Assembly (NCBI GenBank): GCA_011800155.1
Contig: JAALGH010000011.1
Span: 1,240,001 to 1,304,000 of the forward strand
Reading direction: 5' to 3'
DNA length: 64,000 nucleotides
From: Flammulina velutipes
Lineage: Eukaryota > Basidiomycota > Agaricomycetes > Agaricales > Physalacriaceae
In this document: in pieces, positions 10,580 through 23,351 of the stretch
How positions within the stretch are numbered: position 1 is the first letter of the stretch
Layout of the letters: each line of letters starts with the position of its first letter
Position numbers and translations under genes: made by a program
The notes under the pieces: generated by a model
The model's database searches: none
The model's input: only the letters and a program-made list of their open reading frames with translations
What the model was told of the DNA's origin: nothing

Positions 10580-11446
10580 TTAAAACCTTCTACCACTTTG
10601 AAACCCTCCAAATGTCGTACCAGGCCGTGTTGAACTGTGATTCTTTGGTGGGCTTGGGCGTATCTGGAACGGTGTTTTAATAATGGAAGCACAATTCAAG
10701 CCTTTACAGACCTTTTCTGCTGCACTCAAATCTGAGTAGAATCGTTGTAAATTCCGTGGGTCCTGGCGGCATTCGAAGAAGAATGCCTTAATTCGGCGGT
10801 CACACTGCTCTCTCAGTGTTAGAAAGGTTTTCTGTGGTATTTCAAGGCCAGGAATCCAGGGAGTGGTCGGACGATCCCCGTCCTGCAGACAGAATGGAAT
10901 GCCGATGAACCATTGCGTATAAGGTCGACCGGTCTGTGGGTCTACCTTTGTGCATTGCCAGGGAGGCGATGTTCGTATGTTGTCGGGAGCATAGAGTGCG
11001 TCGATGTCGCCTTCCTGGACTACGGGGAGCGCAAACTTGCGAAGTACGGCTGGCAGGTCGTTTAAGTTGAGACCATCAAAGGTGCCCATAGGATACACCC
11101 ATGAATGGCCATTGCGTCTATCCCAACGTGGGGCTGGGCAGACAACCCCCGGGCGGGGCCCTTTGCATGACACCTTGTAGGAAACATTCTTCGTCGTGTT
11201 CGAGATATGGTGCGTAAGGGCAGTTGGTCGGTGCGACCCGACGAGGCGAAAACCGTCGTTGTCGGCTGTCGTAGTGGATATCCGCAGTTCTTTCTCGACA
11301 GCGAGGCCCATATCGTAGTATGGGATGATGAGAGACGCGTTGACTGCGGCAATCTTGCCTTGGCTCAGAGGAGCACCAGTCCGACGGGCCTCCGAAATAG
11401 AAACACCACGGTAAGGGTTGGAAGACATGCCAGATGGTTGAAGCAA
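10580..11446 (-). CDS. Unrecognised intronless protein, 288 residues
   Basis: A single uninterrupted frame next to the 5' end of the YR element. I do not recognise the family. It is soluble-looking, with no signal peptide or membrane segment. Conserved-looking blocks include SWVYPMGTFDGLNLNDLPA, RPYTQWFIGIPFCLQDGD and TPWIPGLEIPQKTFLTLREQ. A Pro/Ser/Gly/Phe-rich tail follows. Met 7 (MSSNPYRG) could be the real start. It is transcribed divergently from the gene at 11817, across a 370-bp spacer. The length, sensible composition and neighbour arrangement support a real gene rather than a chance frame, but without expression data this stays moderate. Confidence 0.55.
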   Translation of the reverse strand: MLQPSGMSSNPYRGVSISEARRTGAPLSQGKIAAVNASLIIPYYDMGLAVEKELRISTTTADNDGFRLVGSHRPTALTHHISNTTKNVSYKVSCKGPRPGVVCPAPRWDRRNGHSWVYPMGTFDGLNLNDLPAVLRKFALPVVQEGDIDALYAPDNIRTSPPWQCTKVDPQTGRPYTQWFIGIPFCLQDGDRPTTPWIPGLEIPQKTFLTLREQCDRRIKAFFFECRQDPRNLQRFYSDLSAAEKVCKGLNCASIIKTPFQIRPSPPKNHSSTRPGTTFGGFQSGRRF

Positions 11447-11816
11447 AGGGGCAGTGGGTGGGCTCGGATGAAAGGCAAAGGGAGGAGCCAGAATCCATTC
11501 GACCAGTGAGTATAAAACCAGTTTCCGCGCGACATTTGTTGTTCAATTAGACTCAAAGCCAATACCATAGAGTGCGAACAATTCATAGATCCAGAAGACA
11601 AGTCCGACGGGGCACTACCAACAACGACCGTTCAATGTGGTTCAATGTGGTTCAATGCGAAGGTGACTTTGATCGACTATCATCAAATACGGTACTGCCG
11701 TTGTGCAATGTTATTCGGCTGATGCCTGATGGTATACTTTGTTCTCTACACTTTCTTTGTTCTTTGTTCTCTTTAGCGCTATAAAATGATTATCGGTGTC
11801 CAGTATCGCCCATCTC
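11447..11816. promoter_or_regulatory. Divergent promoter region with a short tandem repeat
   Basis: A 370-bp spacer between two outward-facing genes. It contains TTCAATGTGG twice in a row (11631-11650), followed by a third partial copy TTCAATGCG, and an A/T-rich ATAAAATGAT about 35 bp before the plus-strand ATG. No coding frame is supported. Confidence 0.4.
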
Positions 11817-13425
11817 ATGGCCCCTCCTCTTCCCATAGACGGCGAATATTTCGTCTTCAAGCTTAACCCAACGCAGACTTTGAATCTCATTCTGGATGAT
11901 CCCGAAGTAGCCAAGGCATGCGAAGCCCTCGGCGCACGGTGTAAAAAATATATTGGTTGCTGCCTAGGAGTGCGTATCAGTTTCTTGTACGCGCAGCCCA
12001 AATACTCACGATTCATGGGATAGTGGACTGGTATTCCCTGGGTTGGCACACTCTTTCCCTTCGAGATGTCCATGGTGTCTCGCGGTCTCGTGGCGGATCC
12101 CCAAAATTTCGTCACCGAGGATATGTCTATTCCCATCCTACCAACGACGTATCACCCTCGCGGACGAAAGCCTCTTGTTGTAGACCCTCCACTTCCATGG
12201 GACAACTGCTATCACGCCACAACAGTCGTGACCATGGTTCGCGTCTGGTATCCTGAACCAGACATTCGCCCCCGCGGAAAATACGCCCTCTTGCCTCGTT
12301 TTCAGACATCTATCCTCGACTTTCAGAAGACCGACGACGACCTGTGGCGAGAGAAACTCTGTGATATGCATGAGACTGGCGGTACGGACTTTGAGCCCCC
12401 TCCTATTGAAGACCAGGAGGGCATCGAGGAATTCTATGAGAGCCTCAAAACTGAGCTAGACCCCAGTCAGCTCCCGGTTGTCAATCAAGATTTACCACCT
12501 TATGCTCTATGGCCCGGGCCAGAGGCTACATCGTCGCTCACAGATGTCGCTTCTCTCGAAAGCTCTGATCGTACGTTTTCCTTTCTAGTATGACCAACTC
12601 AGCTCATGTCGTGTACGACTTTCTCTAGACTACGATGGGACGGAGTCGGACTCGGCTTCACGTGTCACTTCGCACGACTCACAGCGAGAGCGAAGGGCAC
12701 ACCAGTACGACTATACACCGGCAATAGATATCACCATTGACCTGGAGACGGTCCCAGCCGACGAGTTGGCCGATAACATCTTTGACTTTTTCGAAGAATT
12801 GCTTGAAATGGGAGAGTGAGGCTTTTCTCCTTTGCCGAAATGAACAATTACTCAACCAGCTTGCTAGAATTATCCTGGCACATCAAGCAAAAGTGGCAGC
12901 AGCTGTAGCTGAGGTTCAACGCCTGGATGCAGAATTTGATGCAAAAGTCGCTGCTGCTCGTCACTCGAGTTCGTCCACTGGGGACAGTGATGCTCCCCGC
13001 GAGGGCCCAGCGTCATCTGTCTTGTGCATCACGGAAAACATTTCTCCTCCTTGCACTCTGATTCATGACATGGTCTCTAGCGAGGACATGCAGCCAACAC
13101 CCTCAGAGACATCGTCGACTACCATTATTACGGACGACGCTGATCAGTGCATCCCAACACTGTCTGGTCCTCAGCCTGACGGTGTGCCTGCCATGGGTGT
13201 GAAGGCTGCCTCCACGACGGATACCAGTTTCTTGACACCGACATTTGCTCCTTCTACTGCGTCTGAAGGTAAGCTAACTGTGATCATGTCCAAACTTAGT
13301 ATACTGTAACTTAGTATTCAGACACAGATCTACCGCAATCACATCGGCGCCGTTGGTGGTCCCTGGCGCAATCCATAAAGAACGCGTCCATCCACCTGAT
13401 TCAAGGTACGAAGAAGGCTCAGTAA
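11817..13425 (+). CDS. Unrecognised acidic, multi-exon protein
   Basis: The ATG at 11817 opens MAPPLPIDGEYFVFKLN. A first intron (GTGCGT at about 11970 to TAG at about 12030) leads to TGIPWVGTLFPFEMSMVSRG and a 180-residue exon with PWDNCYHATTVVTMVRVWYP. A second intron (GTACGT...CTAG, about 12570-12628) leads to YDGTESDS and DITIDLETVPADELADN. A region with an Ala-rich predicted coiled coil (LARIILAHQAKVAAAVAEVQ) and Ser/Thr-rich disorder follows. The last intron (GTAAGC...TTCAG, about 13269-13321) enters in phase an exon ending SIHLIQGTKKAQ and TAA. The junction near 12817-12860 could not be placed in phase, so one exon border there is uncertain. Family unknown. Confidence 0.55.
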
Positions 13426-13556
13426 ACGTGCTCTGTAGATATGCTCTGTATTTCCCCGTCCTGCATCTGTATACTTAGAGTAAAACACAATACACCTATT
13501 ATAAATTGCGCTATATACATATATACTAATGTCCAATAGAATGATCCCTCATTGCC

Positions 13557-16500
13557 TCACCGCCTACGAATTCTCAGCAAGTACATAAAAACGTACATAG
13601 CGCACACCTATGACAGACGTGAGTAATAGGTATTACCTCTAAAGATGAGAGAGTATCTCACATTCAAGACGACATAAGCACAGAGAAACCCAATATTCCT
13701 CCATCGGTGGGAGTACGACATGTTGAACCTCTCTTGGAGAAAGCGGTCCGCATCGTCGTAGGGGCAAAACTGACATGACGCCGACGCATTCGCATCCCTC
13801 AGATATCCTCCTGCCCTGTTTATGAACGTCTCAAAGTATTGGCCGCAATTTTGTCCCGATGGTGGGTCCACCTGTACAAACTCATGATCTACACATTTCA
13901 TGGATAAGCCACCCCCCATAACTGTAGAAAGAATCGTTGTCAGTATTGTTTTCTCCTCGATGCGATGACTAACCACTTGTCACTACGCCTTCTACCAGAT
14001 ACGTGAATGGAGTGACATGGTACATCCACTTCCACCACCCAAGCAGGCTGAACGGCTGCATGACACCGTTACTACAGCCACCAAGTTAGCATACGACACG
14101 AGATCGACGACGAAAGGGCGTACAATAACAGCACAAAGACCACGACAAAGGTCGTCAAGATACTCGCCACCTGCGCTGTCGGTGACGAAATGGCGATCGT
14201 GATCCCAATACTCGTATAAAATGCCGGATACATAAATCCGATCGCCAGGAAGACGTAGGCTGCTCGCGACGAGGGGAAACCCGCAGTCCAGTACCAGCAA
14301 AGGAAGAGGAAGATGGATCCTAATGTGTTCCAAAATATCTCGGAAAGAAAATGGGCCGTCAAGAAAGCCGACCAGTGATACATCCTGCTAGGACGTTCTC
14401 TCGTTTCGTATACGCTCCGCGCTCGAATGGTTTCGACAGAAAGTTGGTTAATGAACGTGGTACATCCAATCAAAGGAAGGAAGACGGCCTGCAATTGAGG
14501 TCAGACACCTAGTTACAAGGACAGAGCTATGACGAGGACGAACGAAGAGTTTGTTTGCGGATCCTTGTTGACTATTGTCAGCCTTGTAGAAGGTAAACTG
14601 TTTGTGTATGAGAGTCGAAAACTGGAATCCAAGACAGGGCAGCTTACCCCAATGAAAAGGCCCGTAACGATATTCAGCATAATCTTCGCACGGAGATATG
14701 TAGTGTTTCTCCATCGGAACCTGTTCTCTCTGGCGAAAAGAACGTTGAACTGGTTCATCCATGACGTGGCAAACTCTCCTTTGATCTCTGAGGCCACAGG
14801 TCTCGCCGATGATCCCTGAGAATAAATGAATTGAATCTCTTCCTCAAGGGCCACTTTCTCGGGAGATTCGTTCCACGTTGCAGGCCTATAATCGAGTAGT
14901 CAGACAGCAGTAGTTGTATACAGGTCGAAGATGCACACCAATCTTTCTGTGACGCTGCCGTGGCACCAGCACCAATCACATCGAGCATGAATTCAGCCCT
15001 ATCCCAGCATCAGCTACCGTCCATTTGAGCGGGACAGACTTACGGATTCTCAGAAGCTTCACAATGGCGTGAACCATTTCTCTCAAAATACCTGATCAAG
15101 GTCGTCGCGTTATCGCCGAGATCACCGAAATATACCATCTTGCCACCCTTCTTCAGCAAGAGGAGTCTGTCAAACGCCTGGAAGAGCTCAGCAGACGGTT
15201 GGTGGATTCTAAGCATGCTGAGCACAGTGATCTCAAGTCAAGGGTGCGACTAACGTGCAGAGGATTGCTTGGCCATTCTGAGCGAGATCCTGAAGGAACT
15301 TGATGATAGCCCAGGAGCTCTTGGAATCAAGCCCAGAGGTCGGCTCGTCCAAAAACAAAAGGAGTTTGGGCTGTTTACCATCAGACAAAAGTGAGATCTA
15401 AGAATCATATGTCCTACCTTCGCAGCGAGTTCGACGCCTATAGTTGTACGCTTTCGATGTTCGACACCCAACGAGCCTACTATAGCATCTGCGTGACTCT
15501 CCAATCCACATAATCGGAGACATTCTTCGACACTAGCACCCCCGTTGTGAGCAGCAATGGCCTGACTGGTGACGACACTCACTATGCTTCCTTCTCCGCT
15601 AGAGGGACGGACGCTGGCTGTCGAAGTTTCGCGGAATTGAGTAATGCTTCGCGCACGGTATCAGTAGCCGTGTGGGTATCCATTTGCTGGCAATAGCCAC
15701 TAGTATCAAATCCATTAGAAGGAGATTAGAAGCCCGGTGGATCCTCACGTCTGGGATTGGAAATCATTTGGCAAAGTTTGACCATTGACAAAACGGTCGC
15801 CCGACACGACTCCTGATGTCGTACGTTGAGCTAGAACGTTCAGCAGTGTTGTCTTCGCAAAGATCAATTGCCCGTCCCTTTCAATAGGAGAAAAAGGCTT
15901 ACCTTGCCTGCTCCAGAGGTACCCATAAGGGCAGTAAGCTTTCCCGGAGCCACATATCCCATCACATTGTCCAGCAAGATACGTTCCTCACCAGCAACGT
16001 TCACGGTATACTGCAATTGGTACCATGAAAAGACATCTGTTGACTTGGGCACTGAAATGGTTGACGATTGGATCCCCACAGGCGCGTCGAGTTCCGTTCT
16101 GGCTGGTTGTGGTGTAAGTCCAAACTCTTCATCTGCTCTCCGCGTCTGTTCAGGTGCCGGTCTACCGCCTCGCTTGTACAATGTCGTGGTCGAATCGGTG
16201 GACAAGGAGGTGTTGATCTCTGAAAATCCCAATTGCACAGCAAGGAACCCGCCGAGAAATCCGATGATAACGCCAAAGTTCTGTAGACGTCGACATGTTA
16301 ATCGAGTTGACACGATATAAATGACTTGTCGTATACCTTCCATAAATTATCGTAAGAGTACCCGGATGTCAACTCGAGATATGCATTGCCGTTTGTGTAC
16401 AGCTCTCCGGCCACTGATCCTGCAACAGCGCAAACCTGGTTCAATGGACTGGTGCCTTCATATCCAGGTCCTGATGGTACAAAGGTAACACATTGAGCCT

Positions 16501-19100
16501 TGATAGTATGCATCTCGTTGGTGAGAATAGCTTCAAATCCATATCTCAGTGGCTAGATGAAAGATATAAGAGATAGGTAAAGTCGGCGGAGCACAGATGA
16601 ACATACATTGATGGTGGAGATCCACTTGAGAGCACCGATCATGGAAGGTTCTGGTATCGCGTAGCCACTTCAAAACTGGGCATGAGCATAGTATCGTTGA
16701 GGTAGAAATGACATGACCCACGTGTAAACGGTAATGGCCAGAGTCATGATACCTACAAGAGTCAGTGGTCCGCACAACCCATCTCGACAGAAGCAAACTT
16801 ACCTGCCAAAGACATAGCCGTCGCCTCTGCGTTTGTCGCTGCAGCTAAGGATCTGTAAATCGCCTTCATCATCAACGAGATTGTGTTGACGAAGAGGATG
16901 AAGATGCTAACGATTGATCAGCCCAGTGCAGAAAAGATAGCTGGACCTGATACTCACAAAAACTGTTTCGCAGTAGACTGCAGGTCGACCAAGAAGTAGA
17001 TGACGGTACCGAATAGTGATATCGTGACAAGGGTGATTGGAATATCAACCAGCGTTAGCGCCATGGACTCGATCATCGGGTGATACATGGCGGCCTTCTG
17101 GTGACGAGCGACGATGGGACGTTGATTGAAGAGAGCCGGTATCTCAGCCATGCTGGATATGGAACTGAAAAGTAGTGTGCTTGATGTGATGTGACATGTT
17201 CAGTTTATCAATCCAAGAAGAAATGGACGAGTGCCTCACAAGTATAGCGTACTGCCTCGGCTGAAGAACGACGTTGACTCGTTTTTGAGGCGGAGGAAAA
17301 CTGTGCCAACAATGACTGCGTTGATTAGGAAGCCACTGTCATAGTTGTTATGAAGTGGAGTTTAGCATAGATAGAGGAGACGTACACGAAGTTGATGATT
17401 GTCGCTGCTTTGTCGCCCAAGAGAATTTGAACTCGTCGTTGCATCACCGCTCTCACTTGCATGGGTATGGATATCAGATATGCACTGTTGATTTGGCGTC
17501 AGCAGTGAGAACAGAATAGACACAGGAGTCCTGACGAAGTAGGTCTGGTATGCTTGTGGTGTTCTTGTTCCACCGATTCCCTATACTCCTCCTCTATCGT
17601 ACTCGAGTTGGCATAGACCGTCTTGTACAGTTCAATGTCATCACGGTTTTGTTGCCCCATAGGACTTTTCAAAAAGTACTCCGCAAACTCCTGCGCTGTC
17701 TGGGGTCGGGGTTGGTGTAACATATCGGGAGCGTCATTGAGTATGCGGCTGTCCGCGTCCGTCACAGAGACGAGAAAATCGGGAGTGGTCTGTCGATTCG
17801 CTGGTTTGTAGCCCATATCGATGAAGTACTGCCTCGCCTGGTCTGCAGGGCCAAAATAGGCCATACGTCCTTCGTAGATGACGCACACTTTGTCGAATAG
17901 TTGGTATAAAGACTCGCTGGCTTGGTATATGGAAACAAGGGTAGCCATGTGACCCATGTCTGTTGCGATTCGTAGAGCTCGACCAAATTCTAAAGCAGTT
18001 GACGCATCGAGTCCGCGAGTTGAACTTGAAAAGTAATGAGGGCGATGAATAAAACAAGGGGGAAAGTTTAGTACTTGTCCCATGCAGCAATACGGCTCCG
18101 AGTTGCTAGTGCCTCCGCGATCGAAACGCGCTTCTTCTCCCCTCCCGATACACCACGGATAGACGCGTCCCCAACAAAGGTGTCCTTGGTGTGGCGCAAT
18201 CCAAACACAGTCATCAAGATGTCCGTCATGACCTCAATGTACTCTTCTCTGGAGCTCCCAGCCAAAGGCCGCTTGTGAGGGACCCGCGTCTTTGCAGCGA
18301 ATTTGAGGGTTTGGTCCACCGTTAGGGTCGGGAAATGGATATCGTCTTCTGGGCAGTATTGGACGTCACCGCGAAAGTGCTTGGCCAGTGTGTGCGGAGA
18401 GAGGGAGTCGTAATGAACCTCTCCTTCGACAAGATGGTACTCTGAGCGCTGATTCGTAACTGCTTTCAAAAAAGTGCTACACCCAGAGCCTGGGTTTCCC
18501 AGAACAACTGTAGGGTGGTTAGAATTTTGCCTAGTTCGTTTTGGGCAGGACTCACGAAGCATATCACCGGATCTGACGACGCCCTCAAATCCGGACAAGA
18601 TGTCTCGCAGAGGAGGGTGTCTGAGGGTATGAATCTTGGATAGGATGTTGATAGGATTGAGGAGAGAGCCCAGTGTTTCTTGATACGACGCGTTGGCGCC
18701 CAGTCCCACGACACGTAGACCTTCAAAAGAGACACCGAGTTGACGCGATTTGACATCTGCCAAGTCACCTCTGCGGCTAGATTAGTGAAGGGACTTGAAA
18801 AACAGGTGGTAGCGCTTGCTGTCTAATCATGTCCCGCATTGTCTTCTCCAAGTCGAAGCCATCTTCGTCGCCTGACGGTTGTAGGGTATCTTGAGAGTCT
18901 GCAGGGGCAGGCGACACTGGCAGGCTGTTGCGCGACACGCGTCTGAGTCGGTCGGCGAGATTCTGTGTGCCAACAGGATCAAAGTAGTCGTAGGAAACGA
19001 CGCTCCTTCGACTCTGGCGTCGATCTTTGGCGCGTTCGGGAGATAGCTTGTCGCGTCCACTTTCGTCTTCATGTATTACTTGGAGGGGTATAGACTCCAT
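13557..19100 (-). CDS. PDR-type ABC transporter (ABCG, full size)
   Basis: Plasma-membrane drug or lipid efflux pump with the reversed layout NBD1-TMD1-NBD2-TMD2. The start [15 protein letters not shown] opens a long cytosolic N-terminus. NBD1 has the fungal-typical Walker A without Lys ([12 protein letters not shown]) and signature [24 protein letters not shown] follows the Walker B region. NBD2 has an intact Walker A (GTSGAGK, split by a 50-nt intron at 15853-15902 with an AAG acceptor), QRKR-type [23 protein letters not shown] and IHQPSAELF. The C-terminal loop has the usual Cys-rich pattern ([19 protein letters not shown]). The last intron, 13608-13661, joins in phase to [16 protein letters not shown] and TGA at 13557-13559; without it the frame ends in an unlikely tail. 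Many introns. Substrate unknown. Confidence 0.9.
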
Positions 19101-19518
19101 TGTCTCTTGAATTGGGCATCTGGACCAGCTAGCCTTTTAAACCAGACGGAGGCGAGTTGTGCTTGAGCATTCTGTATGCTTGCTCCGTTCATTACCATAG
19201 GAATGTATGGTCTGTGAAGCACGGCTGGTATTATGCAGCGTTCTGAATGACAGACGAACATGGCCGTAACGAACATAAATGTGTTCGGCAAATGCCGAAC
19301 ATGCCATCTTCAAAATACTGCTGCCGAGAAAAGCTTCACAACCTCAATGCCTGTTTGAAGAGATGCTCTCGTCGAGTATCATTCTTCAGCGGCGTTACAG
19401 TGAACAAACCCTGCACTTGTTCTATAGATAATGTACATGTTTCTCACTAAATAATGCGATAATGTACATTGATCCTACATGGATAGACCCTATATACAAC
19501 TAAGAATCCCAAGAAATG
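19101..19518. other. Spacer between PDR transporter and glutaminase paralogue 2
   Basis: About 420 bp with no supported gene. It serves as promoter for the transporter and 3' flank for paralogue 2, both on the minus strand. The short open frames here are not credible. Confidence 0.4.
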
Positions 19519-22500
19519 CTACCGTGCCGCAGCATCGTACTCTGGCGGCGCCAAAAACAACGTATGCTCCCGAATCTGATCCAACTCCCTCCGCAAATTC
19601 TCCACGTCCGACCTCAATCCGACATCTGGTTGGCCCCGTGAGCTCGGACTTCGAGTGTCACCACATCGACCACCGATTGGAGACGTCGTGCACGGTCCCC
19701 GTTTCGGAGAACCAGAATGCTGACTTCCTGAAAACATGAAGAGAAGTTGATGGACAGCCGTCTGAAGGAATGTATCGATGGTTTGTGCGTTGGACCTCCG
19801 GTTCATAAACGGATAAGGTACTGGCTTCTCGTTCATGAGTCGTATCTTGCGACGACGATAGAAAAGGCAACCGGCTGCTAACAACACCGTGAGGACCAAC
19901 CCCCCAACCACACCACCGATGATGGCGGGCAGTAGTATGTGATTGGATGATTTTTTGTCCTGCTCGACCTGTGCTGGACCTTCATCGCTGGGACGATTCT
20001 CAGATGTCTCCTGAATCTCTCCTCCTCCTTTCGGTGTCTTCCGCTGCAGACTATGTGGAGGTGAGCATAGCACAGGTACCAAATTTCATGAAACTCACTT
20101 GAGGGCAAGGAGCGAAAATATCGCGCCCTGTACTGGACTGACAAAGGCGAGGTCAATCTACGAAAAGAGGCGATTATCAAGCGTCTTACCTAGCTTGTCC
20201 AAAGGATGTAGACCCATCCTGAGCTGAATAGCCCGAAGGAAACACGTCCGACGATCCATTGAAGACTGCGCGCGCATGTACGCCAGAAAGTAGCATATCC
20301 CGGACCTCGTTGTCCAATGTCGCGCCAGCAGAAAACATACTCCAGGCTTGGACGTATGTCAGTTACATTTGAAACAATGCATTGAATGCTACTCACAGGA
20401 AATCGATGTTTCACCAACGGAGCTGTCATATCGAATGCCGAACGGCCCTCCACCTGTGGGTTACGTTAATAGCTGGTAAGAAGCTGGAAATGCTCGACAC
20501 CGACTTGAACTAATTAGGGTCTTGTAGAAGGTGTCCTGCTGCGTTACGATCTATGGAGATTGAGTAAGTCGACATCAAAAGACGGATGAAGGTGAAGAGA
20601 CGTACACTTTCATCGACGAGATCGATTCCGAGCAAGCGGTCGTAGAACATGTTGTACATAAGGCTCCAAGAGGATGCCACACCATATCGGGACACTATAT
20701 GGCCTTCCATGATTGCTTTGTCTTTCCATTCTGCGTAGATGGAGGTAGCATTAGCCTGTGACAAGCGTATGAGCATAAGCAAATCCCGGAAGAAACGGAG
20801 CACGAACGGTGAAGGAGGCACTATCTTCGCCTCTTCCGACGGCGTCCGCAATAGCAGCCATGCACTTAATGCCGAGTATGCTCTTTAGTGCCAGATTGCT
20901 ATTACTCAACCCATCCTGGTCCGTGCTAAGTTCAAAAGAATTGAATAAAGCACACAAAGGAATAAGAAAGGAACCTACAATTTAGCCAGCTCCGTCCGCT
21001 GAGCTACTAAATAACTCGCCCACTTTTTGAGGAGACCGTACTACAGTGATCGAGTTCAGATATCATCGTAGTGCAACAAAGAGACTGGACTCACGTATGC
21101 CTTCAGGAAAGAGGCATCCTCTGAGAGGGTCGCGTGTGTCCATACCATAATCAGCATATCGCCAGTGCCAATGGGGACGTCAGTCTCGTCACAAAGCGAA
21201 CGGAAAAAATCGGCTCACTAGCTACAGACTTCTCGGCAGAAGGCGACAAATCCGCTGTAGCGACTGGATACGAAGTACCTTCAAGATTAAGTTCGTCAAG
21301 GGAAGGTCGTCAGTGAGTGTGGACAAAACTCACCCAAGTCAGGTATCGCATAAGCAGGGCCGTCTATATAGTTCTGTGCGCGGAGAAGCGGTTCCAAGAG
21401 ATAACCAGCCCACGTTGCATTGAGTTTGAGAAAGGCGGGAAAGGCGGAATACAGGACATGAACTGGACTGGCGCGACTGTCGACGGCAAAAAGTTGAGTC
21501 ACAGCATGGGTGGTTTCCAAGATATGCACACACCGTGAAACACCAATGTCCTTCATGAAGCTCATGACGTCGGATGCATTCCAATTCCCATCCTCTGTTT
21601 TGCTAACCGTGATCTCAACGCCAGCCAACGCCTGACGGGCTGTCATCGAAACGAGGTCTGCATACTGCTCCGATACATTCCTCGCTTCACTCTGAAGCGC
21701 CGTGTCAAATGCAACGGCTCTATCTCGGGCATCCTTGAAATCACCGACAAAATCCGTGATCTGCGAACGACATCAGCGACGGTCGGTAGATACGTAAGAC
21801 CGAAAAAACGCACAGCGCCATGAATGGTACTGTACTTGGTCCAAAAGTACGGATAACGTTCTTGCGACCTATACTTGATGTTGGGAGTCCGGACGAGTCC
21901 AAATGCCCACATCAATGGTTCTTGCGTGCTGGTGATATCTCCCAGATCATGAGCGAAGGCAAAGGTAGCCCACTCTCTGATAGGGTTGCGATAGTAAGAT
22001 GATGGGTGTCCATATGAGAGGTGTAATATGCGTACTGTTGTATTGGTCTGAACCTCCTGGACTCGGTGTTGTCTAACTTTCTGGCCTTTGCCCAGAGAGC
22101 CCGATTGCCTCCGCCGGTGCGATAGGTCACATTTTGGCCCTATTGAAGGTTTAGATACGGGCCCGATGGGAGGATAAAATGTACACACATTTGGGTAAGC
22201 ATAGTACAGCGTCGAGTCCTCAGCCATGTCGGAGATTTCGTCCATTGATGGCGACTTTCGAGAGGCGTAGTGGTAAATGAGTGAATTGCTCTTGACTGAA
22301 TCCCATAGAATTTCACTGTTCATATCTCCGGATAGCCATTCTAAACCACGTTTAGTGTGGAAAGTGTGAACGCTGAAATTAATACTTACCACCCGTAACG
22401 TCAGAGTATATTTGGATAGAGTGCTCTTGTCCATCGTTACTTGTGATGTCCATATAGATATACACGAAGGGCAAGGACTGGAGAACGAGATTGTCCGGCT

Positions 22501-22948
22501 AGAGTCGATGAATTAGGCGAATGCATCTTTTAACATGAGCGTTGCGTACCTCAATTGGACTGAGGAAAGTGACAGTAACGTTCACAGTGTTCGCTTGAAT
22601 CTCTACGATACTCCTTGTGGGCGTGATTTCGATATTGGTCCTGTTGGTGGGTGTGCCGAATTCTTTACCAAACAATTGGAGATGCTCTCCATCGACCATT
22701 ATACAGAGATCCCATGGAATGCTCTAACCATTTTATATGTTAATACATGCGAGGAAGAGGAACAAATAGCTCACCTGTTTAGAACTCCAATGCTTGGCCC
22801 ATTCCTTGTCCGGATTCATCATGTGGCTGTTAAAATAAGGCGTTCGGACAGTGAATGGTATTGTCGATATAGAATCTGTCAAGTCTTGTCCCAATACGAA
22901 GGAAATAGAGAGCGTAAGAATTGTGAAGGCCTCTCGAAGGCCGAACAT
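19519..22948 (-). CDS. GtaA-like glutaminase, paralogue 2, membrane-anchored
   Basis: Extracellular glutaminase-family protein (DUF5127/DUF4965/DUF1793). The ATG at 22946-22948 opens signal peptide MFGLREAFTILTLSISFVLG. Exons carry MVDGEHLQLFG, TVTFLSPIE, EWLSGDMNSEILW, SPSMDEISDMAED, FAFAHDLGDI and further six-hairpin-type segments. The C-terminus has Ser/Lys-rich linker, one transmembrane helix (about 19850-19930, with GGVVGGLVLTVLLAAGCLFY), a basic stop-transfer YRRRK, a cytosolic tail with coil-like VENLRRELDQIREH, and final APPEYDAAAR with a PPxY motif. The aspergillus relative is described as secreted; here the sequence predicts a type I membrane protein. Over a dozen short introns. Paralogues 1 and 3 share exon order and upstream element. 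Confidence 0.87.
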
Positions 22949-23351
22949 GGCGACCAGGCCGTGAAGTAAAGAAAAAGACGCGGGCGACGAACGAAAAGAC
23001 CAGGACAGTCTGACCATCGTGTTTTGCGTTTTATAGCTTGATTCCTCCAAGCGACAGTCGTGGCAGTGTCCCTAGCATGGAGCATTGGTATCATTGACAC
23101 ACTGCTATTGTTTTGATATGATTGATGGCGGTCAGTCACCAAGAAGATGGACTCGACCCGGCCCGACTAACCGAAGCGGCAGCTTGTGCGCCACATTCGC
23201 AGACTGTCACATTTCGAAAGGTAGCGAGGTTACCCGCACAAGACCAAGAATTTGAAAAGTTATGAATTCATATTATAGACGATAAAACACTAGGATATAC
23301 ATATAGCCAATAAACCCGTTATAACAGAATAAAAACGTCACCAAGGATAGA
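22949..23351 (-). promoter_or_regulatory. Upstream region of glutaminase paralogue 2
   Basis: On the minus strand a TATAAAA lies near 23029-23035, about 83 bp before the ATG. The two blocks shared by all three paralogues sit further upstream: GGTCAGTCACC (plus strand) at 23130-23140 and GCGCCACA at 23188-23195. The region also holds the 3' flank of paralogue 3. Confidence 0.45.

Noticed and set aside
18440..18520. Missing Lys in Walker A of the first PDR nucleotide-binding domain
   Set aside because: Cys in place of Lys is normal for fungal PDR transporters, not damage.
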